A stretch of 64,000 nt of DNA from the NCBI GenBank assembly GCA_039105265.1, contig JAPFFF010000056.1, positions 620,001 to 684,000 of the forward strand. Direction: 5' to 3'. Below are positions 1-9,970 of the stretch, one piece after another. Origin of the DNA: Tritrichomonas musculus. Lineage: Eukaryota; Parabasalia; Tritrichomonadida; Tritrichomonadidae. How positions within the stretch are numbered: position 1 is the first letter of the stretch; the number at the start of each line of letters is the position of its first letter. A program made the position numbers and the translations under genes. Under the pieces are notes generated by a model. The model was not told the origin of the DNA. It worked only from the letters and a program-made list of their open reading frames with translations, and made no database searches.

Positions 1-989
1 GATCTTTTTTACTTCATGGGATTGCACACGAAGATCTCATCAAAAATTTTAAGCTTACGGAAACTTTCTTTTTAACATTTTTCCAATTTATTGGTTATTC
101 AGCTTTTTCATTACCAACTTTCTTTAAGATTATATTTCATAAGTATACTCTCAGAGCGCCATTGCATGTTTATTTAATCACTAGTATAGCACTTGGATGT
201 TCAATGAGCCTCACTAACTTTGCCACGTCTCGATTAAGCTATGCTACTAGTGTTTTATTTAAATCTTCAAAACTTATTCCTGTTATGATAGGAAACATCA
301 TTTTTCTGAAAAAAAAGCCGAAGCTTACAGAAGCTTTTGCTGTCGTTCTGATTGTTCTTGGTCTTATTGGGGTTTCACTTGGTGATTTTCGTGGCAAAAA
401 TAAATTTGATATTCCAGGAATTATCGCAATATCATTATCATTAGTTGCAGGAGCAGTAGCATCAAACATGGAAGACAAAGTTATGTCAATTTATGGAGCC
501 ACTCAAAACGAGTTAATTTCAATGCTTTATACTGTTGGGGCCATATTAATGCTATTTTTAGGACTCGCCACAGGCCAGTTTGCAACTGGAATCGAAAAAG
601 TTTCAAGCAATCCATCTTCTATCCTCTTTTTGTTTTTATTTGGATTCTTAGGTGCAGCAGGTATTCAGTTTGTTTACCTCATTATGAAAGTGTTTGGATC
701 TTTAACAACAGTTATGATTACATCAGTTAGAAAAGCGTTAACAGTTGTACTCTCATTTTTAATATTTAAAGATAAGCAATTTACAATTTTGCACGGTATA
801 TCAATAATGTTAATTACATTTGGAATGTCATTAAGTATGTACGAAAAATTCACCTCAAAGAAAAATGTTAAACCCCTCCAAGAAGATTTTGAATCACTCC
901 TTGATAATCAAGATAGGACAAATGAAAGCATTGTTAATTTCAATTACGTTTCAGCAAGTTCTTCAAACCAAGAGCTTAATCAACAATAA
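1..989 (+). CDS. SLC35B/UAA-type nucleotide-sugar or PAPS transporter, 5' end missing
   Basis: The frame is open from base 3 of the window to a TAA at 987-989, so about 328 C-terminal residues are visible and the start lies outside. There is no ATG near base 162, where the codon is TTG, so that point is not a start. The protein is strongly hydrophobic with about eight to nine membrane segments. The stretch KSSKLIPVMIGNIIF followed by lysines, and the later KVFGSLTTVMITSVRKALTV, are the typical conserved parts of the SLC35B (UAA) family, whose members exchange nucleotide sugars or PAPS across Golgi or ER membranes. The C-terminal 45 residues are polar and presumably cytosolic. The substrate cannot be told from the sequence. 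Confidence 0.85.
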   Translation, partial: SFLLHGIAHEDLIKNFKLTETFFLTFFQFIGYSAFSLPTFFKIIFHKYTLRAPLHVYLITSIALGCSMSLTNFATSRLSYATSVLFKSSKLIPVMIGNIIFLKKKPKLTEAFAVVLIVLGLIGVSLGDFRGKNKFDIPGIIAISLSLVAGAVASNMEDKVMSIYGATQNELISMLYTVGAILMLFLGLATGQFATGIEKVSSNPSSILFLFLFGFLGAAGIQFVYLIMKVFGSLTTVMITSVRKALTVVLSFLIFKDKQFTILHGISIMLITFGMSLSMYEKFTSKKNVKPLQEDFESLLDNQDRTNESIVNFNYVSASSSNQELNQQ

Positions 990-2339
990 TTTCTTTTTCA
1001 AAAAAGAAAAAATTTGGTTTTAATAAGGTAGAAAGGTCTCCGTATTTTATACTGTTATTCAAATATAATTTTTGTAAGTTATAGATTAGAGTAAATTTCA
1101 TTATTATAATTTTTTTTTTATTTTTAAAATAAGCAATCATCCTATGTTTTTTGGCAATATGCAATTCACTAATCTTTCAGCAATGTTGAAAGTTATGTTC
1201 ATATGAAATATTATTTTCAAATGTTTATTAAAAAAAATTGGCATTAACCTTTCAGCAGTTTGGTAAACTACGTCCATTTCACTCAACTTTCAATAGTTTA
1301 TACTAAATTATCGGCCTATAGCGTATGGATCATCTAATAAGGAATATAAAAATAGGTGAACTCTTTTCTGAGAATGCTTATTCAAATGATAAACTTTTTG
1401 ATATAATTTTTTGAATAAAGTATTTCTAAAAATTAAAATATTTTAATTCAAAACCAAAATTTAAATATCTTTCAAAAACAAAAATGACAATGTCAATTTA
1501 TCTCACTTGTTTGCGGAGGTTCTTACACTCTTTACCATGCCACAAACACGAATGACCTCAGCCACTTTGAGCTTGTATTTTCATATAAAGGCCACAAAAA
1601 AACCATATTTCTGAATATAAATGGTTCCAAACCAGATGCAATTCTTTGTGGCTATTTGAATCACTAATCACAACAATTAAATCCAAATTCCTCCCAAATT
1701 GTGAAAAAGTGGTTAGTGTTACCTGTTTAAAAGAATCTATTTTTGAGTTCAATTCAACAGGAAAAGACTGGCATAGAAATTGCTGACATATTGGGAAAGA
1801 GCGACCATTTCCTGGCAATCTCTAAAGAAGGATGCGCCAATGCATGCAGAGCAAATCATTTGGGCCAGCTTATAATTGAGAAAAATAAAAGAGAAACTTA
1901 AAATTTGAAATAATTGCATAACTAAACAAATACAAAATCACATATTCGCTTGCAGGTTTTCAGTTTTTCTTGTTTCTCACATCAGAAAGTGAATTATCGC
2001 TTGTATAAAAAATTAATATGGGAATCTTGCAGACAGTCATGGACCATGCACTGAAAGAATTTATATACTAGTTGACATAGAGATCAAAAATACCATTTTT
2101 TGGTGGTTTAGGTATACCCGCACTTTTTGTGAATTCTCCAACCTCCAATGAACCAGTCAAGCATTAAAGTGATCCCATCATCTCTTTGGAGTTGGTATGT
2201 AAGTCGGGGAATATGTACTATCTCTTGTTCGAAAGCACTATACGTTCATTATAAAGGTTGTTTTTTACTCCAAAATGACCATCTTTTTGTTTTTTTGGGG
2301 GGCGATTTCTCGTTCGGTCGAATTCGACAAGACCCATTC
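990..2339. other. Gene-poor AT-rich stretch with coding-looking fragments
   Basis: No intact gene is visible in 1.35 kb. A frame open on the plus strand at 1488-1667, with no ATG at its start, contains SHFELVFSYKGHKKTIFLNI, and a second piece near 1765-1870 lies in another frame. Base composition there is less AT-rich than the flanks, which suggests a decayed gene or a transposon relic. I do not recognise the family. Confidence 0.35.
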
Positions 2340-3745
2340 TTAGACTCTTGGTCGAGGTTCAGATTCGAATTTCAAAACACCTTTTCTTTTAGTAAAAGAT
2401 CTATCATCACGCTGGATCTCTTCATTGATCCCTCCAGTGTTAACCATCATTGTATTTGGATTTCTACGAAGTAATACATTAATAGTCTTATAATTTTCAG
2501 TTTGGACTAGCAGTGCTAATTCACACTTCAACTTGTCCATATCATTTGTTGCAAACAGTTCTGTGAATTTGGTCATTTCTTTACAAAAATACAGAGGAAT
2601 CACATCTTCAATTCACTTCTTTGCTAATTTAAACAACCTACCCAACTTACCATTAGTCTTAACATATAGAATAATAACTTCATATCCATCTGGTATCGTA
2701 TTAACGCTAATTTCATAATAATCATATGGTTCTCGCTTATTATGATAATTTTTGGTTATCTCAATAACTTCACTTACTTGCTCTGTAACGGTTTCATTGT
2801 TTTTTCCTTTAATTATATTATGTTCAGCAAAACAGACACTTACTTTACTCATATCCAAACCTACAATACACGATTCATGAGAGAGAGTATTAACCTTAAT
2901 ATTTATGTTTACATTTGCTTTATAAATACTGATCTGCAGATGCAAACTCCACTTCTTGGATCAACTTCAATATTTATAGATTCAATAGCTTTGCAAGTAT
3001 CATTATTCATATCAATATTTTTTATTTGTGATACTTTCTCTTTAATAGATTGTCCATTCTATATAGATGAAATCGATATTATAACATCTACATCTGTTTC
3101 AAATAATCCATCTTAATTTAACTTAACCTCTTTATCATCACCTTTATATGATGCAACTTTGTATCGATCTTTCAAACAATCCCTCAATATCTTGTATTCT
3201 TTCTTGTCTTCTATCTTAACTAATATCTTATTTGAATACATTCTCTCTATCAATTAAATTAACTATCGGAGCACTTTGTTCATCAGCCAATGTCATCATA
3301 CTTCTATTTAATGCAAGGAATAACAATTATATAATCTCTAAAGCATGCAAAGTATTTAATATCATCAACAGTGGCACTTATTAATGCAACTCGATGGGAC
3401 TCTTTAGTTATCTCGATTAAACTTATATGTTGTAGTAGTAAGTGTACATCATCGGTAATGAGAAAGTTGTCGAGTCGTTTATTTTATTCGTAGTATTCTT
3501 CAATTAAATCACCTAAACACTTGGATGCCGTGTTATATGTCGTTATAATTACGTTAACTTCATCATATACTGTATTATGAAATTCACTAAATGTTAATCT
3601 CTTTATTCATTTTACCCAATTTGACATAGAACTCATCAACTATATTCACTGTTGGAAATAATTATAGTTGATTTTCACCTGTTTTTACCATTTTAATATG
3701 TTAGTCCGACTATCGCCCTTATATATATTCTAATTTAGTCTTTGA
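2340..3745 (-). pseudogene. Decayed superfamily-2 helicase-like gene
   Basis: Read on the minus strand, pieces in several frames carry helicase-like features in the right order, separated by stops and frameshifts. Around 3485-3600 is VIITTYNTASKCL, like motif Ib. Around 3440-3480 is FLITDDVHLLLQ, like a DExH/DExD motif II. Around 3375-3400 is VALISATVDD, matching motif III (SAT). Near 3060-3100 is TDVDVIISISSI followed by a stop and NGQSIKE, like the motif V region. Downstream frames at 2613-2945 and 2340-2603 keep a protein-like composition and may be the C-terminal part. No motif I (Walker A) was found, so the 5' end is lost or beyond recognition. The source could be a mobile element, a virus-like element or a transferred gene. 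Confidence 0.4.
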
Positions 3746-4825
3746 TGACAAATTTTCAATTTTGATAGCATGAATGAATTATGGTTAAGGGAGGGAGCGA
3801 CTGCGAACTTTGGGTTGAGGATCCATAGTATCCATTGCCACCCTTAACATATCTACTTACGAGAATGGGCGCAATGGAATTCGACCAGACCAATATCGAA
3901 TAGCAGAAATATAAGCAAAATGCTGATAAATTGATGTTTCTTGAAGAAGAAAAAAAAAGAAAAATTTGAGTAAAGTTAATTAGCTCTAAAATATGATAAT
4001 TTAATTTTGATATATTATTTTTTAAAATGACTAAGTGGGTAGACTTCAAAAAGGACGAAACCACATATCTTTTACAACATTCAAATTATAACTTTTGAAA
4101 TTAATTTTTACACATGCACTAATAATATGTATCAATTTACAAATATTTTTATATTTAAGTAATCAATGATGATTTTGTCATCAATTTTTCTAAAAAAAAA
4201 TGTATTGTGATTAGATTGTTGATCATGGTGAAATCATTAAGTACCCATATTCATAAATTCTTTGATCAATGACTTTAAATGACAATAAGAATGGAGAATA
4301 CCAATATATTTAAAATGATTTATTTGTTTTATATTTAACTTTTTGAGAAGTATTCAAAAACCGGAGGCATTCAAATATTGAGGTATGATATAAAGTTTTC
4401 AATATAGCCAAATATAAATATCCATAATATTATATTTCAAAAAATTGGAAAAAAAGTGTTTATTGATTGTGAATAATTTGAATTTATAATTGGTTGTAGA
4501 TAACTATCGTCCAAGTCTTTGAAAGAGAATCATTTGAAAAGAAATAACAATCATTTATTGAATTTTTTCTGAATATAACCTAATTTCAAAGGAGATAAAG
4601 CAATTTTTCTTTGAATTTAGAACAATAATTATTTATTGAAAATAAAAATCATTGTCTTTTTTTTATTCATAAACTGATTCCGTAATATAATTATAAAAGG
4701 AAATCAAAATATTGGCTCAATTATAAAAGAGATAACCTTTGAAATTTCAATATAATCGCTGAAAATATTCAATGGAGATTTTCGAAATCTAAAATAAAAT
4801 AGCTTTACTTCATTTTATTATTGCA
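3746..4825. other. Intergenic region, no gene recognised
   Basis: The region is AT-rich with many stops. A short stretch at about 3783-3960 on the plus strand is richer in G and C and reads in part as MGAMEFDQTNIE, with a stop before and after. It may be another gene relic. Nothing recognisable is seen from 3970 to the Inr-like site at 4810. Confidence 0.3.
4810..4814 (+). promoter_or_regulatory. Inr-like initiator upstream of the BspA-like gene
   Basis: TCATT matches the trichomonad initiator pattern TCA-Y-(T/A) and lies 11 bases before the ATG at 4826. Short leaders are normal in these protists. The pentamer is frequent in AT-rich DNA, so position is the main support. Confidence 0.3.
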
Positions 4826-5299
4826 ATGGAAGCGACACAAACTGAATTTTATCGTCCTGAAACTGGATTAGTATATGTTCTTAATATAGGAAGATTAACA
4901 TGCAAAGTTATCAATTCACCAACAATTAAAGGTGATGTTGTTATTCCAGCTAAAGTAAATTATAAAGATAAAGATTATCAAGTAGAAGCAATTGGAGAAG
5001 CTGCTCTTAAAAACAACAGTGGAATTAAATCAGTTACATTTGCACCAGATTCTACTATTAATGCCATTGAAAAAAATGCATTTGAGGCTTCATCAGTAGA
5101 AAGCATCACATTCCCAGCAAGCCTTACAAGAATTGGAGACAATGCTTTTGCAGGCTGCGGCAAACTCCAAACAGTTCAATTTCCCAATGGTTCTAAATTA
5201 ATTGCTGTTGGAAAGGACGCATTCCCAGCTGAATTACTTCCAAAAATCACTTTTCCAAATGAAGTTAAACAAAATGGGCTTGTTGAAAATTTATTCTAA
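4826..5299 (+). CDS. Short BspA-like leucine-rich repeat protein
   Basis: A complete 157-residue frame begins at ATG 4826 and ends at TAA. From residue 60 to 135 it carries LRR_5 (BspA/TpLRR) repeats, for example IEKNAFEASSVESITFPASL and IGDNAFAGCGKLQTVQFPNG, with the typical I-x-x-x-A-F and L-x-x-[VI]-x-[FI]-P spacing. The N-terminal 50 residues are beta-rich and resemble the leader region often found before such repeats. There is no signal peptide, membrane segment or cysteine-rich tail, so it differs from the large surface BspA proteins and is probably cytosolic or secreted by an unconventional route. With about three repeats it is small for the family; it may be a fragment that became an independent gene or a young duplicate. 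Confidence 0.85.
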   Translation: MEATQTEFYRPETGLVYVLNIGRLTCKVINSPTIKGDVVIPAKVNYKDKDYQVEAIGEAALKNNSGIKSVTFAPDSTINAIEKNAFEASSVESITFPASLTRIGDNAFAGCGKLQTVQFPNGSKLIAVGKDAFPAELLPKITFPNEVKQNGLVENLF

Positions 5300-5691
5300 A
5301 TAATCATGAACTAAGTAAACAATGATTTTTTTTTTAATTCTTATTTAATGATCATATATCATATTACCTTTTAATTTTATATATATATAAAGACCAAGCA
5401 TTATTCTTTTCCAATAAGCATCATTAACTTTTTGAAGAATTCACCAAAAAGTAGCTCAGACAAAATTGAATTCTACTGATTATTTACTCTCAAATAATGA
5501 AATGACATTAGGTTTTTAGTCAAAAAGTGAAAACATATAAATTTTTATTCAAAATGCTTTAATCAAATCTGATAGTTAAACTATACCACTAAATATTATA
5601 ATTAAAATTGATATCAAATATATATTAAAAAAATTATTGTTGAAATTGATTTATTCTTTTTTTTTTTTCGAAACGGTTTTAGAATTTGATA
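5300..5691. other. Intergenic spacer
   Basis: 392 bases of AT-rich sequence with a T-run just before the next gene. The sequence AAACGGTTTTAG, 18 bases before the ATG at 5692, resembles a Myb-type recognition core (AACGG). No gene or repeat is seen. Confidence 0.4.
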
Positions 5692-6411
5692 ATGAATCCA
5701 GAAATTGAGGATTTGATATTCTTCTGCACCCTCTATTATACAGAAAGACGCGATAAAGAAGCACTAGAATCTATTAAGCAGCTTGTAGAAATTGATCCTC
5801 ATTTTGATAAACAGAGACGAGCTCTTTTTCAAGCCATTTACAAACAAGTGATAGACTCAATTCGAACTTCTCTTTTAACAGTAAATTCATATTATGATTC
5901 AAACGTAGAGATGGGACAAACCGCTAAAGTTGAAATGCTTAGACAAAAAAAAGAAGAATTAATAGATAAGTTACTTCCACTCTGCAAAGAAGCAATAGAA
6001 TGCGTTAATGATCCTCTTCTACCAAATGCCGCAGATGCACAGATGGCTGTATATCTTCAGAAATTTAAAGGAGATTTATATCGATATATTGCTGAATACT
6101 CCGATGAAACAGATTCTACTTCAGCAGCTAATTTGGGTGAAGAGGCATATAAAGAAGCACTTAATATCGCTGCTCAGAACCTTCCAAAAGCCGATCCAGT
6201 ATATTTAAGTCTTATATTAAACGCAGCTGTTTTTCGATACGAAATTAGGAAAGAAAAAGAAATCGCTACACAAATGCTCACATCAACAATAAATGATATC
6301 CCAGATACAAGTAATATGAGTCCAGATGCAACTGCTGAAGCAGACAACGTAATTAAAATAATGAAACAAAATCTAGACCTCTGGGCTGATGGAATTGAAA
6401 ATGATGAGTGA
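5692..6411 (+). CDS. Divergent 14-3-3 family protein
   Basis: The first ATG of the frame is at 5692 (an in-frame TTG lies two codons upstream), giving 239 residues, close to the usual 245. 14-3-3 proteins are all-helical dimers that bind phosphoserine or phosphothreonine peptides. The family core is clear: KFKGDLYRYIAEY, EEAYKEALNIAAQNLP, LILNAAVFRYEI and the end MKQNLDLWAD. The basic pocket seems kept: lysine and arginine in YKQVIDSIR (positions of K49 and R56), RY in DLYRYIAE (R127, Y128) and the asparagine in LILNAAVF (N173). The N-terminal third is divergent and lacks the usual LLSVAYKNV wording. Several kinase genes lie in this window, but clustering is not evidence of partnership. The acidic tail is short. 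Confidence 0.9.
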   Translation: MNPEIEDLIFFCTLYYTERRDKEALESIKQLVEIDPHFDKQRRALFQAIYKQVIDSIRTSLLTVNSYYDSNVEMGQTAKVEMLRQKKEELIDKLLPLCKEAIECVNDPLLPNAADAQMAVYLQKFKGDLYRYIAEYSDETDSTSAANLGEEAYKEALNIAAQNLPKADPVYLSLILNAAVFRYEIRKEKEIATQMLTSTINDIPDTSNMSPDATAEADNVIKIMKQNLDLWADGIENDE

Positions 6412-7233
6412 TTGCTCAATTTTGTTTATTTGAATGAAGTTTTTATATATAATGCTTCTTTTCTAATAATAGGAAAGACCTTTTCGTAAATTTTTTTTCT
6501 TAATACTACTGCTTTTTTTTTTTCTCTTTCCATATATATCATTTATTGTGAAATTTTTATTTTTCTTGATCATATCCGACAATTGTATTAATTTAACAGC
6601 TTTATTTATACTAAATGAATGTGGAAAACATCAAGTAAATATAGATTTTGAGCTTGTTTACGAATTTTGTTTGCTTTTTGCAATATAATTTTTTTTTAAA
6701 TTAAAGACTGATTTTCTCAATGAGACGCTTCAATCAATGCTAATAAATAATTTTTACTGTTTATATATAGATAACAATGATAGAAGACGTTCTTAATAAT
6801 ACCTTGTTCGATTTTTTTTTAAATGAGATATTATCCTAAAGAATAATAGGACCATTTTCGGAGGAATAGAGATGCAATATTGTAATAAAAAAGGAAAAAA
6901 ATTTTGAATAATAAATTATTGAAATCCCCTATTTTCAAAATTTTCATTTCAAAATTTTGAAGTGAATCAGTAAATATCATTCAACCAAAAATTGTACAAT
7001 TAAAACAAATTAGAAACAGGATCATTTGGAATAATTTGTATGGAAATATTCTCAGTTTACTTTATTCAGAATTTATACTAAAATCAAAAAATTCAATTGA
7101 TTATTTACCGATAATTCAATCAGCACGTTTTTTTATATCAATATTTTTCAACAAAACAAATCAATTGTCAACAGGTAGTTATTTTTATGACCGAAATTTT
7201 TAGTTAATAAAATAGGATAAAACTTGAAAATAA
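6412..7233. other. Intergenic region between convergent 14-3-3 and Myb genes
   Basis: 822 bases with long A and T runs and no frame that looks coding on either strand. The two flanking genes converge here, so it holds both 3' ends. No transposon termini were found. Confidence 0.4.
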
Positions 7234-8049
7234 TTAAAACCATGGATCAATAAAGTTTTCATTAAAATTATTTTCTTCGTTCATTAGAAGGAAGTTCATA
7301 CAATCATTTGTTGCAGAATCAAAAATATCATCAGATGACTTTAATTCAAAATCATTTTCTTCATCAATTGGTGATTTTTCTGTAAAAAAAGGCAGAGGTG
7401 ATGAATTGATATCATGAGGTTGCTTTTCAGACATTTGACTTGAATTGATGTTTGAGATTGGTTGAGATATTTGAGGGGGAGGCATAATGGATTGCGTATT
7501 ACTTTGTTTTGTTTGTTGGAACATTGGATTTGGAACATTAAATTGGGGGAAATATTGCATTTTTGGAACATATAATGTTGATGGTTTTTGAATATGATTT
7601 GAAAAAGTAAAATATGGAATAGATTCTATTTTCCTACAGAACAAAGCTTTGTTCATTTGAATGCTTTCTTTTTTAATTCTTCTTTCTCTTAAATTCCAAC
7701 GACTTTTAATATTGATATCAGTTCTTGTTGGAAAGAAAGTGGCAATTTGCTTCCAGCTTGGACCAAATTCTTTATACTTTTCTACCAACAATTCCTCTTC
7801 TTCTGCTGTCCATGGACCATTTACAACATCAGGTGACAAATAATTTAGCCACCTATCTCGGCATTGCCTTGCATTTCTACCTGGAATTTGAGTTGATATT
7901 GATTGCCAATTGCTAGTCCCATAAGTTTTTACAAGTTTTGATAATAATTCATCTTCTTGGGATGTGAATGGCATTCTTGGATGCGTTTTCTTAACACATT
8001 TGCCATCTCTTTTGTACACTTCTTGGTTAGGAACGAAAGGACTGATCAT
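7234..8049 (-). CDS. R2R3-type Myb DNA-binding protein
   Basis: The 271-residue frame starts at ATG 8049. Residues 23-77 (HPRMPFTSQEDELLSKLVKT and NARQCRDRWLNYLSP) are a first Myb repeat with spaced tryptophan or bulky residues. Residues 78-127 (GPWTAEEEELLVEKYKEFGP and INIKSRWNLRERR) are a second. Two-repeat Myb proteins are the main known transcription regulators in trichomonads, acting on adhesion and iron-responsive promoters; whether this one does is unknown. The C-terminal 140 residues are rich in Q, N, P and S and end in an acidic, aromatic segment (MNFLLMNEENNFNENFIDPWF region) that could be an activation or docking tail. There is no nuclear signal beyond the basic RERRIKK after repeat two. 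Confidence 0.92.
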   Translation of the reverse strand: MISPFVPNQEVYKRDGKCVKKTHPRMPFTSQEDELLSKLVKTYGTSNWQSISTQIPGRNARQCRDRWLNYLSPDVVNGPWTAEEEELLVEKYKEFGPSWKQIATFFPTRTDINIKSRWNLRERRIKKESIQMNKALFCRKIESIPYFTFSNHIQKPSTLYVPKMQYFPQFNVPNPMFQQTKQSNTQSIMPPPQISQPISNINSSQMSEKQPHDINSSPLPFFTEKSPIDEENDFELKSSDDIFDSATNDCMNFLLMNEENNFNENFIDPWF

Positions 8050-8056
8050 GATAAAT

Positions 8057-8061
8057 AGTGA
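8057..8061 (-). promoter_or_regulatory. Inr-like initiator of the Myb gene
   Basis: On the minus strand TCACT (TCA-Y-T pattern) stands eight bases before the ATG of the Myb gene. It fits the short leaders of these protists, but the motif is very short. Confidence 0.28.
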
Positions 8062-8289
8062 TCTTTGATGTTTATTAAAAATGATTTCAATTGTTTAAAC
8101 TAATTCAATAATTCTATAGACTTCTGAAACAGCGGCTTTATTTTCACAAATTAATTAGTAATGCTTTTGATGCCCTGACCAGATATTTATGCACAATTAC
8201 ATTTATACCAATTTTTTATATCATTGCTATTAAGTATTGTTATAAAATTTCTTAATTGAATTTTTTTTCTCTATTCAATTTTTGTATTA

Positions 8290-9092
8290 CAGTCATCCGA
8301 TCAGCGTTATATTCTCACAAAAACTAAACAGTGGAATTGAATGATACTCTCAATTTTAGATTTTTACTAATAATAATTATTTTTTTTTGTTGATAAATTT
8401 ACATTTTTAATTATAATTTTTCATTTTATAAAGACAGAATTTGATTATTTTTTTATTTATAATATTTTGAATGATCTTTTCACAAAAAGCTAAAAAATTT
8501 TCTCACATTATAAAGCAAGCAATCTATCATACCAAAACTCCTCAAAAATGGATTTTTTGCAACATTTTCAAACAAATTCAAACTTACCAAAATAACATTA
8601 CTTCTGTTCGTTTACTAGGGACATCATCAAATCTAGAAATTATTTATGTCAAATTTATATATCTTACTCATTGTTTGACTATTTATTTATTCAATATTCA
8701 AATACAAGTTCTTTTCCTCAAGTCTCATGGGTTTATTTTACCTGTTATTTCAATTTATTATGAATTTCAAATAAATCTTCAACCTTACTATTTTTTAGAG
8801 GTTTTTATAGGTTTTATACGTTTTTTATTCAAATAATACAGATATTTTTAATTGATTTCGCGATTTCAAAAAAATCGTATCTTTCGTCTGGCATTTGCTG
8901 TTGTCCATGCTGTAAAAAAAATAATTTTTTAAAGATCGCGTGTAAAATTTATTTTTTCTCAATTTTTCAAATAAATTCTTTCAAAAAATAATTTTAAATT
9001 TATTTCTTTCAATTTTTCTGTAAACTCTCAATCCACTTTAGAGTCTAAAGCTTAGACACATTGAATTCACTGTAACGCTGATCGGATGACTG
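8290..9092. mobile_element. Tc1/mariner-type MITE, 803 bp
   Basis: Perfect 20-bp terminal inverted repeats, CAGTCATCCGATCAGCGTTA at 8290-8309 and its complement at 9073-9092, are flanked on both sides by TA (8288-8289 and 9093-9094). A TA target duplication and termini starting CAG fit the Tc1/mariner group. No transposase is encoded; the 121-codon frame at 8471-8836 has no recognisable domain and is composed of AT-rich low-information sequence. The element is therefore non-autonomous and depends on a transposase elsewhere. It lies between the Myb and BRWD genes, about 240 bp upstream of the Myb start. Confidence 0.8.
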
Positions 9093-9094
9093 TA

Positions 9095-9970
9095 TAAAAA
9101 ATTAAAATTTATTTTATGACTAATGATCAGAGTCTTTTTTATTTAAAAAATAACTTTTTTCTTATCCTTAATAATAAATTAATTATATAAAAATATGCTA
9201 ATTTTGTGAGTAAGTAACGTTCAATTTATTGATTGACTCCATTTACAATACGTACTAAAAAAAATCAAATAGGATTATCTTCATTTTGGATTTATATTGT
9301 CAGGAAAAATTAGAGATTTATTGCAAAATCTACTATTAATAATTAAAATACAAATTATATATAATTTTATTTTTGTTATAAAAAAATAAATTATTTTATT
9401 AAAATGATTTATACTGAGATTACGTTAAAAAGGTAATAAGTTATATCATAAAGATTTTTTTGATATACAAACAAGAAGATATAATTTAAAATTTTGCTGT
9501 TTAAAATTACAACTTACTTATCGTCATTTCTCATTTTATGATCTCACTTTTTCAATAGTTTTTATTTGAAAATTTCAAATATTTCAATTTACCAAGCCAA
9601 ATATTTGCAAAATTAACTGATATATAACAATAATCACATACTTTATAAACACAAGATATAATTAAGGCATATATTACACATAGTTTAAAAAGAAAATTTT
9701 CATTTTTTACAATATTTATATGATTATTTTATTAATTTATGCATGAATGAAAATAATTAATTATATAACTTTTTTAAAAGCTTCAATATTGCTCATACAT
9801 TTCATTTTCCGATTGAATCTATATGACCAACAATCTCACCAATTAAAAAAAATTAATCAATATTTATACTTAAAATAAAAGCGAAAAAACATTTTTCATT
9901 ACTCAATAAATTAAAAAATATATAACAATTAAGTTAAAGAGAACAAAATTTCTAACATTTAATTACAAAA
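9095..9970. other. Intergenic region downstream of the BRWD-like gene
   Basis: 876 bases of AT-rich DNA without coding-like frames, RNA genes or clear repeats. Confidence 0.4.

Noticed and set aside
162-989. Transporter gene starting at 162
   Set aside because: The codon at 162 is TTG and conserved-looking membrane sequence continues upstream to the window edge.
5686-5691. Start of the 14-3-3 gene two codons upstream
   Set aside because: That codon is TTG; ATG at 5692 gives a normal 14-3-3 N-terminus.
8471-8836. 121-codon frame inside the MITE at 8290-9092
   Set aside because: No domain, composition of random AT-rich DNA, and located within a non-autonomous transposon.
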